Source: Luteimonas wenzhouensis
GTDB taxonomy: Bacteria; Pseudomonadota; Gammaproteobacteria; Xanthomonadales; Xanthomonadaceae
Assembly (NCBI RefSeq): GCF_007859305.1
Contig: NZ_VOHE01000001.1
Coordinates: 620,001-684,000 of the forward strand
Direction: 5' to 3'
Length of the DNA: 64,000 nucleotides
Shown: piece after piece, positions 11,277-20,755 of the stretch
How the letters are laid out: the number at the start of each line of letters is the position of its first letter
How positions within the stretch are numbered: position 1 is the first letter of the stretch
Program-made: the position numbers and the translations under genes
Notes under the pieces: model-generated
Seen by the model: the letters and a program-made list of their open reading frames with translations, nothing else
Databases searched by the model: none
What the model was told of the DNA's origin: nothing

Positions 11277-12622
11277 GGGCGCCTCCCATGGCCCAGTGGG
11301 CCCTGGCCGAGGGTGGGCTCGATGCGCGGACGCAGGCGGCTGGTGCCGCGCACCCCGGCGACCGCCGACGGCGGCGGCTGCGTGGTCGGCGGCGGCGGCG
11401 GGCCCTCGCCGCCCGGCGCGCGCGCGCCCTCGCCGCGCAGGCGCGCGACCTGGCGCTGGGCGCGGTCGAGTTCGTAGGACACGCGCAGCAGCAGGCCGAT
11501 CGCCACGCAGGTCATCATCACGCTCGAGCCGCCGGCCGAGATCAGCGGCAGGGTCAGGCCCTTGGTCGGCAGCAGGCCGAGGTTCACGCCGATCGACACC
11601 AGCGCCTGCAGGCCGATGGTCAGGGCCACGCCGAAGGCCACGTAGCCGGCGAAATGGCGGCGCATCTCCACGCAGCGGTAGCCGATCCAGAACGCGCGGC
11701 CCACCAGCGCGGCGAACAGGCCGATCACGCACAGCGCGCCGACCAGGCCCAGCTCCTCGGCGATCACCGAGAAGATGAAGTCGGTATGCGCCTCGGGCAG
11801 GTAGGACAGCTTCTGGATCGACGCGCCCAGGCCCACCCCGGTGAGCTCGCCGCGGCCGATCGCCATCAGCGCGTTGCTCAGCTGGTAGCCGGCGCCGAGC
11901 TGGTCTTCCCACGGGTTCCAGAACGAGGTGATGCGGCGCAGGCGGTAGGGCTCGACCACCGCCACCACCACCAGCGCCGGCAGCAGCAGCGCCACCGGCA
12001 GCAGCATCCGGCGCAGGTGCCCGCCGCCCAGGACCAGCATCCCGGCGGTCACCGCCAGCAGCATCGTCGCCGAGCCGAAGTCCGGCTGCGCCAGCAGCAG
12101 CAGCACCATCAGCAGGGCGACGCCGATCGGCTTGAGCATCGCCGCCCAGGTGGCGTTGACCTCGTCGCGGAAGCGCACCAGGTAGCTGGCCAGCCACACC
12201 AGGTACAGCACCTTGGCCGCCTCGACCACCTGGAAGTTGGCGACCCGGAAGCTGATCCAGCGGCGCGCGCCGTTGACCGAGTAGCCCAGGCCGGGGATGA
12301 ACACCAGCAGCAGCAGCAGCACGCAGCCGGCCAGCAGCGCACGCGGGTACTTCTCCACCAGCTTCAGGTCGGTGCGCATCGCCACGCCGCACAGCGCGAT
12401 GCCCACCGCCAGGAACACCACGTGCTTGACGAGGTAGTGGAACGGGCCCTGGCCGAGGTTGCCGGCGACCGCGATCGAGGCCGAGGCGACCATCACCACG
12501 CCGAACGCCGCCAGCGCCACCGCCACGCCCACCAGCCAGCCGTCGTAGCGGCCTTCGATGGCGTCCAGGCGGGTGGCCTGGCGGGTGCTTTCGAACATGC
12601 GGGAGTCGGCGGTCACGGCCAT
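11273..12622 (-). CDS. ftsW: Septal peptidoglycan polymerase FtsW (SEDS family)
   Basis: A 449-residue SEDS glycosyltransferase that polymerises lipid II at the septum together with FtsI. About ten membrane helices are visible. Conserved segments include [33 protein letters not shown], the [15 protein letters not shown] loop and the [13 protein letters not shown] motif before the last helix. After the last helix a cytoplasmic, proline-rich tail of roughly 60 residues ([12 protein letters not shown], then [14 protein letters not shown]) is longer than in E. coli. The ATG at 12622 shares a base with the mraY stop (TGATG). Confidence 0.96.
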   Translation of the reverse strand: MAVTADSRMFESTRQATRLDAIEGRYDGWLVGVAVALAAFGVVMVASASIAVAGNLGQGPFHYLVKHVVFLAVGIALCGVAMRTDLKLVEKYPRALLAGCVLLLLLVFIPGLGYSVNGARRWISFRVANFQVVEAAKVLYLVWLASYLVRFRDEVNATWAAMLKPIGVALLMVLLLLAQPDFGSATMLLAVTAGMLVLGGGHLRRMLLPVALLLPALVVVAVVEPYRLRRITSFWNPWEDQLGAGYQLSNALMAIGRGELTGVGLGASIQKLSYLPEAHTDFIFSVIAEELGLVGALCVIGLFAALVGRAFWIGYRCVEMRRHFAGYVAFGVALTIGLQALVSIGVNLGLLPTKGLTLPLISAGGSSVMMTCVAIGLLLRVSYELDRAQRQVARLRGEGARAPGGEGPPPPPTTQPPPSAVAGVRGTSRLRPRIEPTLGQGPLGHGRRP

Positions 12623-13707
12623 CAGCGCACCTTCAGCGTTGCCAGGCCGACCAGCACCAGGACCACCGAAATGATCCAGAAGCGCACGATCACGCGCGGC
12701 TCCGGCCAGCCCTTGAGCTCGAAGTGGTGGTGGATCGGCGCCATCCGGAACACGCGCTTGCCGGTGAGCTTGAAGCTGGCCACCTGGATCATCACCGACA
12801 GCGTCTCGATCACGAAGATGCCGCCCATGACCACCAGCACCAGCTCCTGGCGCACGATCACGGCCATTGTGCCGAGCACCGCGCCCAGCGCCAGCGCGCC
12901 GATGTCGCCCATGAACACCATCGCCGGGTAGGTGTTGAACCACAGGAAGCCCAGGCCCGCGCCGGCGATCGCGGCGCAGATGATGATCAGCTCGCCCGCG
13001 CCCGGCACCGGCGGGATCTGCAGATAGCGCGAGAACTCGGCGTGGCCCGAGGCGTAGGCGAACACCGCGATGCCGCCGGCCACAAGCACCGTGGGCATGA
13101 TCGCCAGGCCGTCGAGGCCGTCGGTGAGGTTGACCGCGTTGGAGAAGCCGACGATCCAGAAGTAGGCGATCGCCACGAAGCTGATGCCCGCCAGCGGGAG
13201 CGCCACCGACTTGAACAGCGGCACGTAGAAGGTCGTGGCCGCCGGCACGTCGGCGTAGAGGTACAGGTACAGGCCGGCGGCCAGGCCGAAGATCGACTGC
13301 AGCAGGTACTTCCAGCGCGACTTCAGGCCGTTGGGGTCGCGCCTGACGATCTTGATCCAGTCGTCATACCAGCCGATCGCACCGAAGGCCAGCATCACCA
13401 GCAGCACCACCCACACGTACTTGTTGCGCAGGTCGCCCCACAGCAGCACCGCGGCGGTGACCGTGAACAGGATCAGCGCGCCGCCCATGGTCGGGGTGCC
13501 GGCCTTGGAGAAATGCGACTGCGGGCCGTCCTGGCGGATCGGCTGGCCGCCCTTGTACTGGGCGAGCTTGCGGATCACCGCCGGGCCCCACCACAGCGAC
13601 AGGAACAGCGCGGTCAGCGCGGCGAGGATGCCGCGGAAGGTCAGGTAGCCGAACAGGCCGAACAGGCCTTCGTGTTGCTGCAGCCAGCGCGCGAGTTCAA
13701 GCAGCAT
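12622..13707 (-). CDS. mraY: Phospho-N-acetylmuramoyl-pentapeptide-transferase
   Basis: A polytopic inner-membrane enzyme that transfers phospho-MurNAc-pentapeptide to undecaprenyl phosphate, making lipid I. The 361-residue length is exactly typical. Signature segments include GTPTMGG, the aspartate-rich [21 protein letters not shown], and [11 protein letters not shown] near the end, followed by the HHHFE motif. The start at 13707 lies 11 bases inside the 3' end of murF. Confidence 0.97.
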   Translation of the reverse strand: MLLELARWLQQHEGLFGLFGYLTFRGILAALTALFLSLWWGPAVIRKLAQYKGGQPIRQDGPQSHFSKAGTPTMGGALILFTVTAAVLLWGDLRNKYVWVVLLVMLAFGAIGWYDDWIKIVRRDPNGLKSRWKYLLQSIFGLAAGLYLYLYADVPAATTFYVPLFKSVALPLAGISFVAIAYFWIVGFSNAVNLTDGLDGLAIMPTVLVAGGIAVFAYASGHAEFSRYLQIPPVPGAGELIIICAAIAGAGLGFLWFNTYPAMVFMGDIGALALGAVLGTMAVIVRQELVLVVMGGIFVIETLSVMIQVASFKLTGKRVFRMAPIHHHFELKGWPEPRVIVRFWIISVVLVLVGLATLKVR

Positions 13708-15085
13708 CGTGTCCCCCTGTTTCAGGCAGCAGCGCGTCGACCACGCGGTCCATCGCGCTGCCGCGCGACCCCTTCACCAGCACCCGCACGCCGGCGTGCA
13801 GGTCCACCCGCAGGGCGTCGACCAGCGCGCCGTGGTTCTGGAAATGGCGGCCGCCCTCGCCGAAGGCCTCGGCGGCGGCCCGGCTCAACGGCCCGATCGC
13901 GTACACCCGGGCGATGCCCGCGCGGCGCGCGCGGCGCCCGGCCTCGGCGTGCAGCGCCTCGGCGTCGCCGCCCAGCTCGCGCATGTCGCCCAGCACCAGC
14001 CAGCTCTCGCCCGCGGCGGCGGCCAGGGTGTCGATCGCGGCGTTGAGCGAGCCGGGATTGGCGTTGTAGCTGTCGTCGATCAGCATCGCGCCGTTGGCCA
14101 GGCGGTGGCGCACCAGCCGGCCCTTGACCGGCTCGGCTTCCGACAGCGCCGCCGCGATCGTGTCCAGCGGCACGCCCAGCGCCAGCGCGATCGAGCTGGC
14201 CGCCAGCGCATTGGCGATGTTGTGGCGACCGGGCAGCGGCAACCGCACCCCGATGCTGGCGCCCGGCACCACCAGGGTGAAGCGCGACTCCTCGTCGCCG
14301 CAGGCGATGTCGCGCGCGGTCACGTCGGCACTGGCCTCCAGGCCGAAGCGCAGCACCCGGCGGCCCTGGGCGCGGTTGGCGAAATACGGCGAGAACGCGT
14401 CGTCGGCGTTGATCACCGCCGTGCCGTCGTAGGGCAGCGCCTCGTAGATCGCGCCCTTGGTCTCGGCGATGCCCATCAGGCTCTGCATGCGCTCCAGGTG
14501 CGCCGGGGCGACGTTGTTGACCAGCGCCACGTGCGGGCGCGCGATGCTGGTCAGGTAGGCGATGTCGTCGCGCTTGCCGGCGCCCATCTCGTAGATCGCG
14601 ACGTCCACGTCGTCCGGGGTCTCGATCACCGACAGCGGCAGGCCGATCTCGTTGTTGCGGTTGCCGGGGTTGGCATGGGCACGCATCGCCCGCGAGGCGA
14701 TCTCCAGGGTGAGCTGCTTGACGCTGGTCTTGCCGTTGGAGCCGGTGATCCCGACCACCCGGCCCCGGCGCGCATGCTGCAGCGCGGCGGCCAGCGCCCC
14801 CAGTGCGCGCTCGGTGTCGGCCACCAGCACCTGCGGCAGCGGCGCCTCGACCTGGCGCGCGACCAGCGCGGCGCGCGCACCCTGGGCGGCGGCGGCGGCG
14901 ACGTGGTCGTGGCCGTCGAAGTGGCTGCCCTTGAGCGCGACGAACAGCGCGCCGCGGCCGTCGCGTGCGTCGAGCGTGCGGGTGTCGGTCTCGACCGCGT
15001 CGATCAGCACGTCCGTGGCCTGGCCGTCGCCGAGCAGGCGCCCGCCGGTCCACTGCGCGATGCGCGAAAGCGGCAGCGGCCTCAT
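13697..15085 (-). CDS. murF: UDP-N-acetylmuramoyl-tripeptide--D-alanyl-D-alanine ligase
   Basis: Adds D-Ala-D-Ala to complete the UDP-MurNAc-pentapeptide. The 462-residue Mur ligase has the ATP loop [14 protein letters not shown], the [13 protein letters not shown] segment, [10 protein letters not shown], and a C-terminal domain with [13 protein letters not shown] and KGSRGSAMD. The ATG at 15085 overlaps the murE stop (ATGA); the 3' end overlaps the mraY start by 11 bases. Confidence 0.97.
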   Translation of the reverse strand: MRPLPLSRIAQWTGGRLLGDGQATDVLIDAVETDTRTLDARDGRGALFVALKGSHFDGHDHVAAAAAQGARAALVARQVEAPLPQVLVADTERALGALAAALQHARRGRVVGITGSNGKTSVKQLTLEIASRAMRAHANPGNRNNEIGLPLSVIETPDDVDVAIYEMGAGKRDDIAYLTSIARPHVALVNNVAPAHLERMQSLMGIAETKGAIYEALPYDGTAVINADDAFSPYFANRAQGRRVLRFGLEASADVTARDIACGDEESRFTLVVPGASIGVRLPLPGRHNIANALAASSIALALGVPLDTIAAALSEAEPVKGRLVRHRLANGAMLIDDSYNANPGSLNAAIDTLAAAAGESWLVLGDMRELGGDAEALHAEAGRRARRAGIARVYAIGPLSRAAAEAFGEGGRHFQNHGALVDALRVDLHAGVRVLVKGSRGSAMDRVVDALLPETGGHDAA

Positions 15086-16569
15086 CGCGCCACCTCCCCC
15101 GCCGCCAGCGCGTGCAGCGCCTGGCGCGCGACCCGGACGTCGTCGAACGGGTGCTTCACGCCCGCCACTTCCTGGTAGTCCTCGTGGCCCTTGCCGGCCA
15201 CCAGCACGATGTCGCCGGCGCGCGCGCGGGTGATCGCCCCGGTGATCGCGGCGCGCCGGTCGCGCTCGATCCGCACCCGCTCGGGGTGGGCGAAACCGGC
15301 CATGATCCCGGCCACGATCGCATCGCCGTCCTCGTGGCGCGGATTGTCGTCGGTGACCACCACCTCGTCGGCCAGGCGCTCGGCGATCGCGGCCATCACC
15401 GGGCGCTTGCCGGCGTCGCGTTCGCCACCGCAGCCGAACACGCAGACCAGGCGGCCGCGCAGGTGGTCGCGCAGCGACTGCAGCGCCTGCTCGAGCGGGT
15501 CGGGCTTGTGCGAGTAGTCGACCACCACCAGCGGCCGGTCGCCGCCGCCGATCCGGTTCATGCGCCCCGGGATCGGCTGCAGCCGGCCGAGCGTGGCGGC
15601 GATGCTGTCCGGGTCGTGGCCCAGCGACCGCATCACCGCGGCCACCACCAGCAGGTTGTCGATGTTGAACCGCCCCAGCAGCGGCGACGCCACCGGCCAG
15701 CTGCGGCCGGCCATGTGCAGCAGGAAGGACAGGCCGTTGCCGTCGAGGACCACGTCGGTGGCGCGCACCGCGGCGTCCGCGGCGCCGCGGGCGCTGGTGC
15801 CCAGCACCTCGAGCGTGGCCGGAAGGGTTGGCAGCAGGCCGCGGCCGAAGGGATCGTCCAGGTTCACCACCGCCGCGCGCAGCCCGGGCATCGCGAACAG
15901 GCGCGCCTTGGTCGCGCCGTAGTGCGCCATGTCGGGGTGGTAGTCGAGGTGGTCGCGGCTGAGGTTGGTGAACACCGCGACCGCGAAGTGCACGCCGTCC
16001 ACGCGGCCCTGGTCGAGCGCGTGCGAGCTGACCTCCATCGCCACCGCGTCCATGCCCTCGTCGCGCAGCCCGGCGAGCAGCGCATGGGTGGTGAGCACCA
16101 GCGGGGTGGTGAAGCCGGTCGGGCGCGGGCGGCCGTAGGGGCCGGCGCCGAGGGTGCCGATGGTGCCGGCGCGCACGCCGTTGAGCTCCAGCGCCTGGGC
16201 CAGCAGCTGCACGGTCGAGGTCTTGCCGCTGGTGCCGGTGACGCCGATCGTGGTCATCCGCGCCGAGGGCCGTTCGTGGAAGGCGTCGGCGAGCTCGCCC
16301 AGGCGCGCGCGCAGGCCCGGCACCGCGATCGCGCCGGGCGGCGGCGGCGGGACGTCGCCGGGCACCGGCGGCTCGAACAGGATCGCGCGCGCGCCGGCGC
16401 GCGCAGCGTCGGCGGCGAAGTGCAGGCCGTGGCGGCCGAAGCCGGCGACCGCGACGAAGGCGTCGCCCGGACGCAGTTCGCGACTGTCGAGCGCCAGCCC
16501 GGCGACCGCGACGTCCGGGATCCCGGGCACGTCGGGCAGCAGCTGCGCGAGCGGCACCGTGCGGCTCAT
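15082..16569 (-). CDS. murE: UDP-N-acetylmuramoyl-tripeptide synthetase (meso-DAP type)
   Basis: Adds the third residue of the stem peptide. It has 495 residues: the ATP loop [14 protein letters not shown], the [11 protein letters not shown] motif, and a C-terminal DNPRHED sequence, the DNPR form associated with meso-diaminopimelate specificity. Residue specificity is read from that motif. The ATG at 16569 overlaps the ftsI stop (ATGA). Confidence 0.96.
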   Translation of the reverse strand: MSRTVPLAQLLPDVPGIPDVAVAGLALDSRELRPGDAFVAVAGFGRHGLHFAADAARAGARAILFEPPVPGDVPPPPPGAIAVPGLRARLGELADAFHERPSARMTTIGVTGTSGKTSTVQLLAQALELNGVRAGTIGTLGAGPYGRPRPTGFTTPLVLTTHALLAGLRDEGMDAVAMEVSSHALDQGRVDGVHFAVAVFTNLSRDHLDYHPDMAHYGATKARLFAMPGLRAAVVNLDDPFGRGLLPTLPATLEVLGTSARGAADAAVRATDVVLDGNGLSFLLHMAGRSWPVASPLLGRFNIDNLLVVAAVMRSLGHDPDSIAATLGRLQPIPGRMNRIGGGDRPLVVVDYSHKPDPLEQALQSLRDHLRGRLVCVFGCGGERDAGKRPVMAAIAERLADEVVVTDDNPRHEDGDAIVAGIMAGFAHPERVRIERDRRAAITGAITRARAGDIVLVAGKGHEDYQEVAGVKHPFDDVRVARQALHALAAGEVAR

Positions 16570-18365
16570 CGCCGGCCTCCCGTGGCCGCGCCGGCGACGC
16601 GCGCGCGCCCGCCTTCCCCGGCCGCCTGCGCGGCCAGCCAGGTCTCGATGTCGTCCGGCGGCACGTCCATCAGCCGCAGCGCGCCCTCCATCACCCGCGC
16701 GAACAGCGGCGCGGACACGTAGCCGCCGCCATAGGTCGAACCGCCGGCCGAGGGGTCGGGGTCGTTGACCACCACCGTGACCGCGAACCGCGGCCGCTCC
16801 ACCGGCACCAGGCCGGCGAAGTAGGCGACGTAGCGGCGCGCGTAGCCGCCGGCGGCGGACTTGCGCGCGGTGCCGGTCTTGCCGGCCACGTGGTAGCCCA
16901 GGATCGCGGCGCGGGTGGCGGTGCCGCCGGGCTCGGTGACGGTCTGCATCATCTGCATCACCTGGGCGGCGATTTCCGGGTCGAGCACGCGCACCGACCC
17001 GCCGGCATGCCCGCCCTTGACGAAGGTCGGCGTCACCATCACCCCGCCGTTGCCGATCGCCGCGTAAGCGCGCGCGATCTGCAGCGGCGTGGCCGACAGG
17101 CCGTAGCCGTAGGACAGGGTCTGCTTGTGGGTGCCGCTCCAGCGGTCGGGCGTGGGGAAGGTGCCCGGCGCCTCGCCCGGGAACCCGCTGCCGGTGCTGG
17201 AGCCGAAGCCGAAGCGGCGCAGGAACGCGTCGAACTCGCGGTCGGGCAGCATCCGCACGATCTTGGACACGCCCACGTTCGAGCTCTTGGTGAGCACGCC
17301 GGTGACGTCGAGCACGCCGTAGTTGCGGAAGTCGCTGGTGCGGTAGCGGCCGTTCGGGATCCAGCCCGGGTTGGTGTCGATGAGCGTGGTCGGGGTGATC
17401 ACGCCGGCCTCGAGCCCGGCGGCCACGGTCAGCGGCTTGATGGTCGAGCCGGGCTCGAACAGGTCGGTGACCGCGCGGTTGCGGTAGGCATCGCGGTTCT
17501 CGCCGCTGACCTTGTTGTTGTTGTAGGACGGCAGGTTGGCCATCGCCAGCACTTCACCGGTGGCCACGTCCAGGATCACCACCGAGCCGCTGGCCGCGCG
17601 GGTCTCGAGCAGGGTGCGCTTGAGCTCGCGGTAGGCCAGGAACTGGATCCGGCGGTCGATGCTCAGCACCAGGTCCTTGCCCGGCTCGGCCGGGCGGACC
17701 AGGTCGACGTGCTCGACGATCCGGCCGTGGCGGTCGCGGATCACCTTCTGCAGGCCGGGCTTGCCGCGCAGCCACTCGTCGAAGGCCAGCTCGACGCCTT
17801 CCTGGCCCTGGTCGTCGATGTTGGTGAAGCCGAGCACGTGCGCGACCGCCTCGCCCTGCGGGTAGAAGCGGCGGAACTCGCGCTGCGAGAACACGCCCGG
17901 GATCTTGAGCGCGAGGATCTTCTGCGCCACCGCCGGGTTGATCCGGCGATGCCCGGGCACGTACATGAACTCCTTGTCCTTGCGCTGCGAGACGTAGCGC
18001 GTGAGGTAGTCCACGGGCAGGCTGGTGGCCTCGGCCAGGCGCGCGATCGCGTCCGGGTCGTTGGCCAGTTCCTGCGGGTTGGCCCACAGCGACTCGACCG
18101 GCGAGGACACCGCCAGCGGCTCGCCGTTGCGGTCGGTGATCATGCCGCGCGAGGTCGGGATCGGCACCTCGCGCAGGAAGCGCGCGTCGGCCTTGCGCTG
18201 GTAGAAGTCGTTGTCCACCAGCTGCAGGTCCACCGCGCGCACCACCAGCGCGACCGCGCACAGGCCCATCGCGCCGGCGACCAGCATCAGCCGCCCGCGC
18301 AGGTTGAACTGCGCACGCGGGCGCGGCTTCTTGGCGGTCCCGGAGCTGGCGCGCACGAACCTCAT
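16566..18365 (-). CDS. ftsI: Septal peptidoglycan transpeptidase FtsI (PBP3)
   Basis: A class B penicillin-binding protein that cross-links septal peptidoglycan as partner of FtsW. The 599 residues include one N-terminal membrane helix (about 26-46), a pedestal domain (from [24 protein letters not shown]), and a transpeptidase domain. Its motifs are the Ser nucleophile [14 protein letters not shown], and the KTGTARK box. The ATG at 18365 overlaps the ftsL stop (ATGA). Confidence 0.97.
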   Translation of the reverse strand: MRFVRASSGTAKKPRPRAQFNLRGRLMLVAGAMGLCAVALVVRAVDLQLVDNDFYQRKADARFLREVPIPTSRGMITDRNGEPLAVSSPVESLWANPQELANDPDAIARLAEATSLPVDYLTRYVSQRKDKEFMYVPGHRRINPAVAQKILALKIPGVFSQREFRRFYPQGEAVAHVLGFTNIDDQGQEGVELAFDEWLRGKPGLQKVIRDRHGRIVEHVDLVRPAEPGKDLVLSIDRRIQFLAYRELKRTLLETRAASGSVVILDVATGEVLAMANLPSYNNNKVSGENRDAYRNRAVTDLFEPGSTIKPLTVAAGLEAGVITPTTLIDTNPGWIPNGRYRTSDFRNYGVLDVTGVLTKSSNVGVSKIVRMLPDREFDAFLRRFGFGSSTGSGFPGEAPGTFPTPDRWSGTHKQTLSYGYGLSATPLQIARAYAAIGNGGVMVTPTFVKGGHAGGSVRVLDPEIAAQVMQMMQTVTEPGGTATRAAILGYHVAGKTGTARKSAAGGYARRYVAYFAGLVPVERPRFAVTVVVNDPDPSAGGSTYGGGYVSAPLFARVMEGALRLMDVPPDDIETWLAAQAAGEGGRARVAGAATGGRR

Positions 18366-18625
18366 GGCCGCACCACCACGATCTCGTCGGTAGCCGGGAA
18401 CTTCATGCCCAGGCGCGAGCGCGCGACCTGGTCGATGCGGTTGCTCTCCGCCCAGGTGGCCTGCTCGAGCTGCAGCCGGCCGAACTCGATGTCCAGCTCG
18501 TCGCGCTCGCGCTCCAGGCGGGTGAGCTGCACGTACAGTTCGCGGTGCTGGTGGCGCGCGTACACCACGCCGATCGCGGAGATCACGTTGGCCAGCACGA
18601 GCACGACCAGGGCCAAGCGGATCAT
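18362..18625 (-). CDS. ftsL: Cell division protein FtsL
   Basis: A small bitopic divisome protein that pairs with FtsB and FtsQ and activates FtsWI. The 87 residues have one membrane helix at the very start ([21 protein letters not shown]) followed by a leucine-zipper-like coiled coil ([20 protein letters not shown]). The family is poorly conserved, so the call rests on size, topology and position between rsmH and ftsI. Start and stop both overlap neighbours (ATGA). Confidence 0.92.
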   Translation of the reverse strand: MIRLALVVLVLANVISAIGVVYARHQHRELYVQLTRLERERDELDIEFGRLQLEQATWAESNRIDQVARSRLGMKFPATDEIVVVRP

Positions 18626-19581
18626 GCGCGCGCCTCCCGGGCCGACGGCAGCCTCTCGGCCACCCGCAGCACCGCGCTGCGGGCGCGCGGGTTGGCGGCC
18701 ACTTCGGCCTCGTCCGCCTTGCGGGCGCCGCCGACCGGGCGCAGGGTGGGCACGAAGCCGGTGGCCTCGGGCAGGCGGCGGTTGCCGGGCGGCGCCTTGG
18801 CGCGCGCGGCGATGAACCGCTTGACGATGCGGTCCTCGAGCGAATGGAAGCTGATCACCGCCAGCCGCCCGCCCGGGCGCAGCGCGTCGTGGGCGGCGCC
18901 GAGGCCGCGCTCGAGGTCCTCGAGCTCGCGGTTGACGTGGATCCGGATCGCCTGGAACGTGCGCGTGGCCGGGTGGATGTCGCCACGCCCGCGCGGCACC
19001 ACCGAGGCGACCAGCTCGGCCAGTTCGGCGGTGCGGGTGAGCGGACGTTCGCGGCGGCGGGCGACGATCGCGCGCGCGATCCGCCGGCTCATCCGCTCCT
19101 CGCCGTAGGTCCACAGCACGTCGGCGATCTCGCGCTCGTCGGCGCGCGCCAGCCACTGCGCCGCGCTCTCGCCGGAATCGGGGTCCATGCGCATGTCGAG
19201 CGGGCCGTCCTTGCCAAAGCTGAAACCGCGCTCGGCGACGTCGAGCTGCGGCGAGGACACGCCCAGGTCGAGCAGCACGCCGTCGAGGCCCTGGCGGGCC
19301 AGGTCCCACGCGCCCATGTCGGCGAAGCTGCCGCGGCGGATCGCGACGCGCGCGTCGGCGCCGAACGCGCGCCCGGCCTCCGCAATCGCTTCGGGATCCT
19401 TGTCCATCAGCAGCAGCCTGCCTCCGCTACCCAACCGCTCCAGCACTCCGCGCGCATGGCCTCCGCGCCCGAACGTGCCGTCCAGATACGTTCCGTCCTC
19501 CAACACCCGCAGCCCTTCCATGACCTGCTCGAACATCACCGGAAGGTGCGCGGACCGGGCTTCCGCGCGCCCCTCCGTCAC
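18622..19581 (-). CDS. rsmH: 16S rRNA (cytosine1402-N4)-methyltransferase
   Basis: An S-adenosylmethionine methyltransferase that modifies C1402 in the 30S P site. It has 319 residues from a GTG start at 19581 that overlaps the mraZ stop (GTGA). The frame is open further upstream through mraZ, but the family N-terminus begins here (HLPVMFEQV). Motifs include [17 protein letters not shown] (SAM site), [12 protein letters not shown], and the C-terminal [11 protein letters not shown]. Confidence 0.96.
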   Translation of the reverse strand: MTEGRAEARSAHLPVMFEQVMEGLRVLEDGTYLDGTFGRGGHARGVLERLGSGGRLLLMDKDPEAIAEAGRAFGADARVAIRRGSFADMGAWDLARQGLDGVLLDLGVSSPQLDVAERGFSFGKDGPLDMRMDPDSGESAAQWLARADEREIADVLWTYGEERMSRRIARAIVARRRERPLTRTAELAELVASVVPRGRGDIHPATRTFQAIRIHVNRELEDLERGLGAAHDALRPGGRLAVISFHSLEDRIVKRFIAARAKAPPGNRRLPEATGFVPTLRPVGGARKADEAEVAANPRARSAVLRVAERLPSAREARA

Positions 19582-20024
19582 AGCTGCAGCTCGACCAGGT
19601 CGTCGCCCAGGTCCGCGTCGCCAAGCGTCTGCCGGATCTGCGCCAGGTGTGCCTGCTCGCTCCAGAGTTCGAACTTCTCGCCCATGCCCACCAGCACGGC
19701 CTTCTTCTCGATGCCGACGGCATGGCGGTGGCTGGCGGGGATGCTGATGCGGCCGTTGCCGTCGGGCTCGACGAACGTGGCCGCGCCGACCAGCTTGAGC
19801 TGCAGCTGGCGGTTGACCGAGCGGGTGCGCGGGAGCGCGTTGACCTGGTCGCGCACGCGCTCCCACACCGGCTGCGGGTAGATGTAGAGGCTGCCGGACT
19901 CGAACGGGTTGTAGGTCACCACCAGGCGGTTGCCGCCGGCCTCGGCCACGAGGTCGCGGTAGCTGGTCGGGATCGCCAGCCGGCCCTTGTCATCGATCGT
20001 GATGGCCGATTCGCCCTGGAACAC
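19578..20024 (-). CDS. mraZ: Transcriptional regulator MraZ
   Basis: A ring-forming DNA-binding protein with two SpoVT/AbrB-like half domains that represses its own dcw operon in E. coli. The 148 residues contain two DxxGR motifs, [17 protein letters not shown] and [16 protein letters not shown], as expected. The GTG at 20024 gives the family start (M)FQGES; a TTG one codon upstream is the only alternative. It is the first gene of the cluster, and its operator and promoter candidates lie just upstream. Confidence 0.95.
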   Translation of the reverse strand: MFQGESAITIDDKGRLAIPTSYRDLVAEAGGNRLVVTYNPFESGSLYIYPQPVWERVRDQVNALPRTRSVNRQLQLKLVGAATFVEPDGNGRISIPASHRHAVGIEKKAVLVGMGEKFELWSEQAHLAQIRQTLGDADLGDDLVELQL

Positions 20025-20069
20025 CAATGCCTGCCCGGAGGTGCCCGTCTGCGGCGGGCTTCAGTCCAG

Positions 20070-20099
20070 GGAAAACCACAAAAAACCCGGTTTCCCCAC
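20070..20099 (-). promoter_or_regulatory. Three tandem 10-bp MraZ-box-like repeats
   Basis: On the reverse strand three consecutive 10-mers read GTGGGGAAAC, CGGGTTTTTT and GTGGTTTTCC: a GTGGG-like head on an exact 10-bp period. MraZ in E. coli and other bacteria binds arrays of TGGG-type repeats spaced one helical turn apart in its own leader. The array lies just downstream of the inferred transcription start and about 45 bp before mraZ. The repeat is seen; the binding is inferred. Confidence 0.7.
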
Positions 20100-20107
20100 G
20101 AAGCGCC

Positions 20108-20136
20108 ACCTTATGGCCCGTCCAGAACGATGTCAA
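20108..20136 (-). promoter_or_regulatory. Probable dcw operon promoter (mraZ promoter)
   Basis: A perfect -35 hexamer TTGACA (20136-20131) is followed by a 17-bp spacer and TAAGGT (20113-20108) as a weak -10. Transcription would begin near 20101, giving a leader of about 77 nt that contains the MraZ-box array. No other promoter of this quality was seen for the minus-strand cluster. Confidence 0.7.
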
Positions 20137-20206
20137 CAGCTTTGGTGTCGAAATTTCATTAATCCGCTCAATAACTTGCGTGACACTTCACAAAGTTGCT
20201 CAAGGC

Positions 20207-20215
20207 TTATCCACA
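20207..20215 (+). promoter_or_regulatory. Consensus DnaA box upstream of mraZ
   Basis: TTATCCACA matches the DnaA-box consensus exactly. It lies about 70 bp upstream of the mraZ -35, in the less GC-rich mraZ-arsR intergenic region. A single 9-mer match could be chance, but it stands in a promoter region within a very GC-rich genome. Confidence 0.45.
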
Positions 20216-20228
20216 AGCTGCTGATATG

Positions 20229-20243
20229 TCTCAAATTTTGAGA
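20229..20243. promoter_or_regulatory. Perfect 15-bp palindrome, possible operator
   Basis: TCTCAAATTTTGAGA is a perfect inverted repeat (7-bp arms around one T) between the mraZ and arsR promoters. It is too AT-rich and short to be a terminator and looks like a protein-binding site. The binding protein is unknown. Confidence 0.4.
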
Positions 20244-20321
20244 TTCGTCGATTTCCGGGCCACCTGGCAGGGGACGCGGACGGCGCGATCCCCGGTGGAT
20301 GCTGCATAGCACAACGCACTC

Positions 20322-20382
20322 ATTCAACCTCTGGGTTGACAAGAGCCGTCCACAGGCAGATATTCAACCACATGATTGAATA
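20322..20382 (+). promoter_or_regulatory. arsR-type gene promoter with two palindromic operators
   Basis: A consensus -35 TTGACA (20336-20341), a 17-bp spacer and GATATT (20359-20364) point to transcription starting at about 20371, next to the ATG at 20372. Two related inverted repeats frame it: ATTCAACC/GGTTGAC (20322-20340, over the -35) and TATTCAA/TTGAATA (20361-20382, over the -10 and start codon). This is the layout expected for autorepression by the ArsR protein encoded next. The sites are seen; the regulation is inferred. Confidence 0.65.
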
Positions 20383-20755
20383 TCCGTCGCGCCTCGACGG
20401 CGTCTTCCACGCCCTTTCCGACCCCACCCGGCGCGCGATGCTGGCGGCGCTGGCGACGGGCGAGCGCAGCGTGGGCGAACTGGCGGCGCCGTTCGAGATG
20501 TCGCTGGCCGCCGCCTCCAAGCACATCCGCACCCTCGAACGCGCCGGCCTGCTACGCCGCACCGTGCAGGGCCGCACCCACCGCTGCGCGCTCCAGGCCG
20601 CACCGCTGGCCGAGGCCGAGGCATGGCTGCGTGGCTACGCGAAGTTCTGGACCGCGCGCCTGGACAGCCTCGAGGCGCTGCTGCGCGACGGCGGCCCCGA
20701 CGGATCCGGCAACCCGCCCGATGCCCCGCCCACCCCTGGAGGACCTGCGCCATGA
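20372..20755 (+). CDS. ArsR-family winged-helix transcriptional regulator
   Basis: A 127-residue protein with an ArsR/SmtB-type winged helix over about residues 5-85. Seen are HALSDPTRRAMLAALATGERSVGEL, the recognition helix MSLAAASKHIRTLERAGLLRR, and the wing GRTHRCAL. No metal-binding cysteine motif is present, so it belongs to the non-metal class often paired with SRPBCC/AHSA1 proteins. Its stop overlaps the next gene's ATG (ATGA), so the two are co-translated. The start codon lies inside an inverted repeat and at the predicted transcription start. The ligand is unknown. Confidence 0.88.
   Translation: MIEYPSRLDGVFHALSDPTRRAMLAALATGERSVGELAAPFEMSLAAASKHIRTLERAGLLRRTVQGRTHRCALQAAPLAEAEAWLRGYAKFWTARLDSLEALLRDGGPDGSGNPPDAPPTPGGPAP

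Noticed and set aside
20336..20371. Upstream start for the ArsR gene giving 12 more residues
   Set aside because: Its codons coincide with the -35 hexamer and the spacer of the best promoter, so they would not be transcribed in full.
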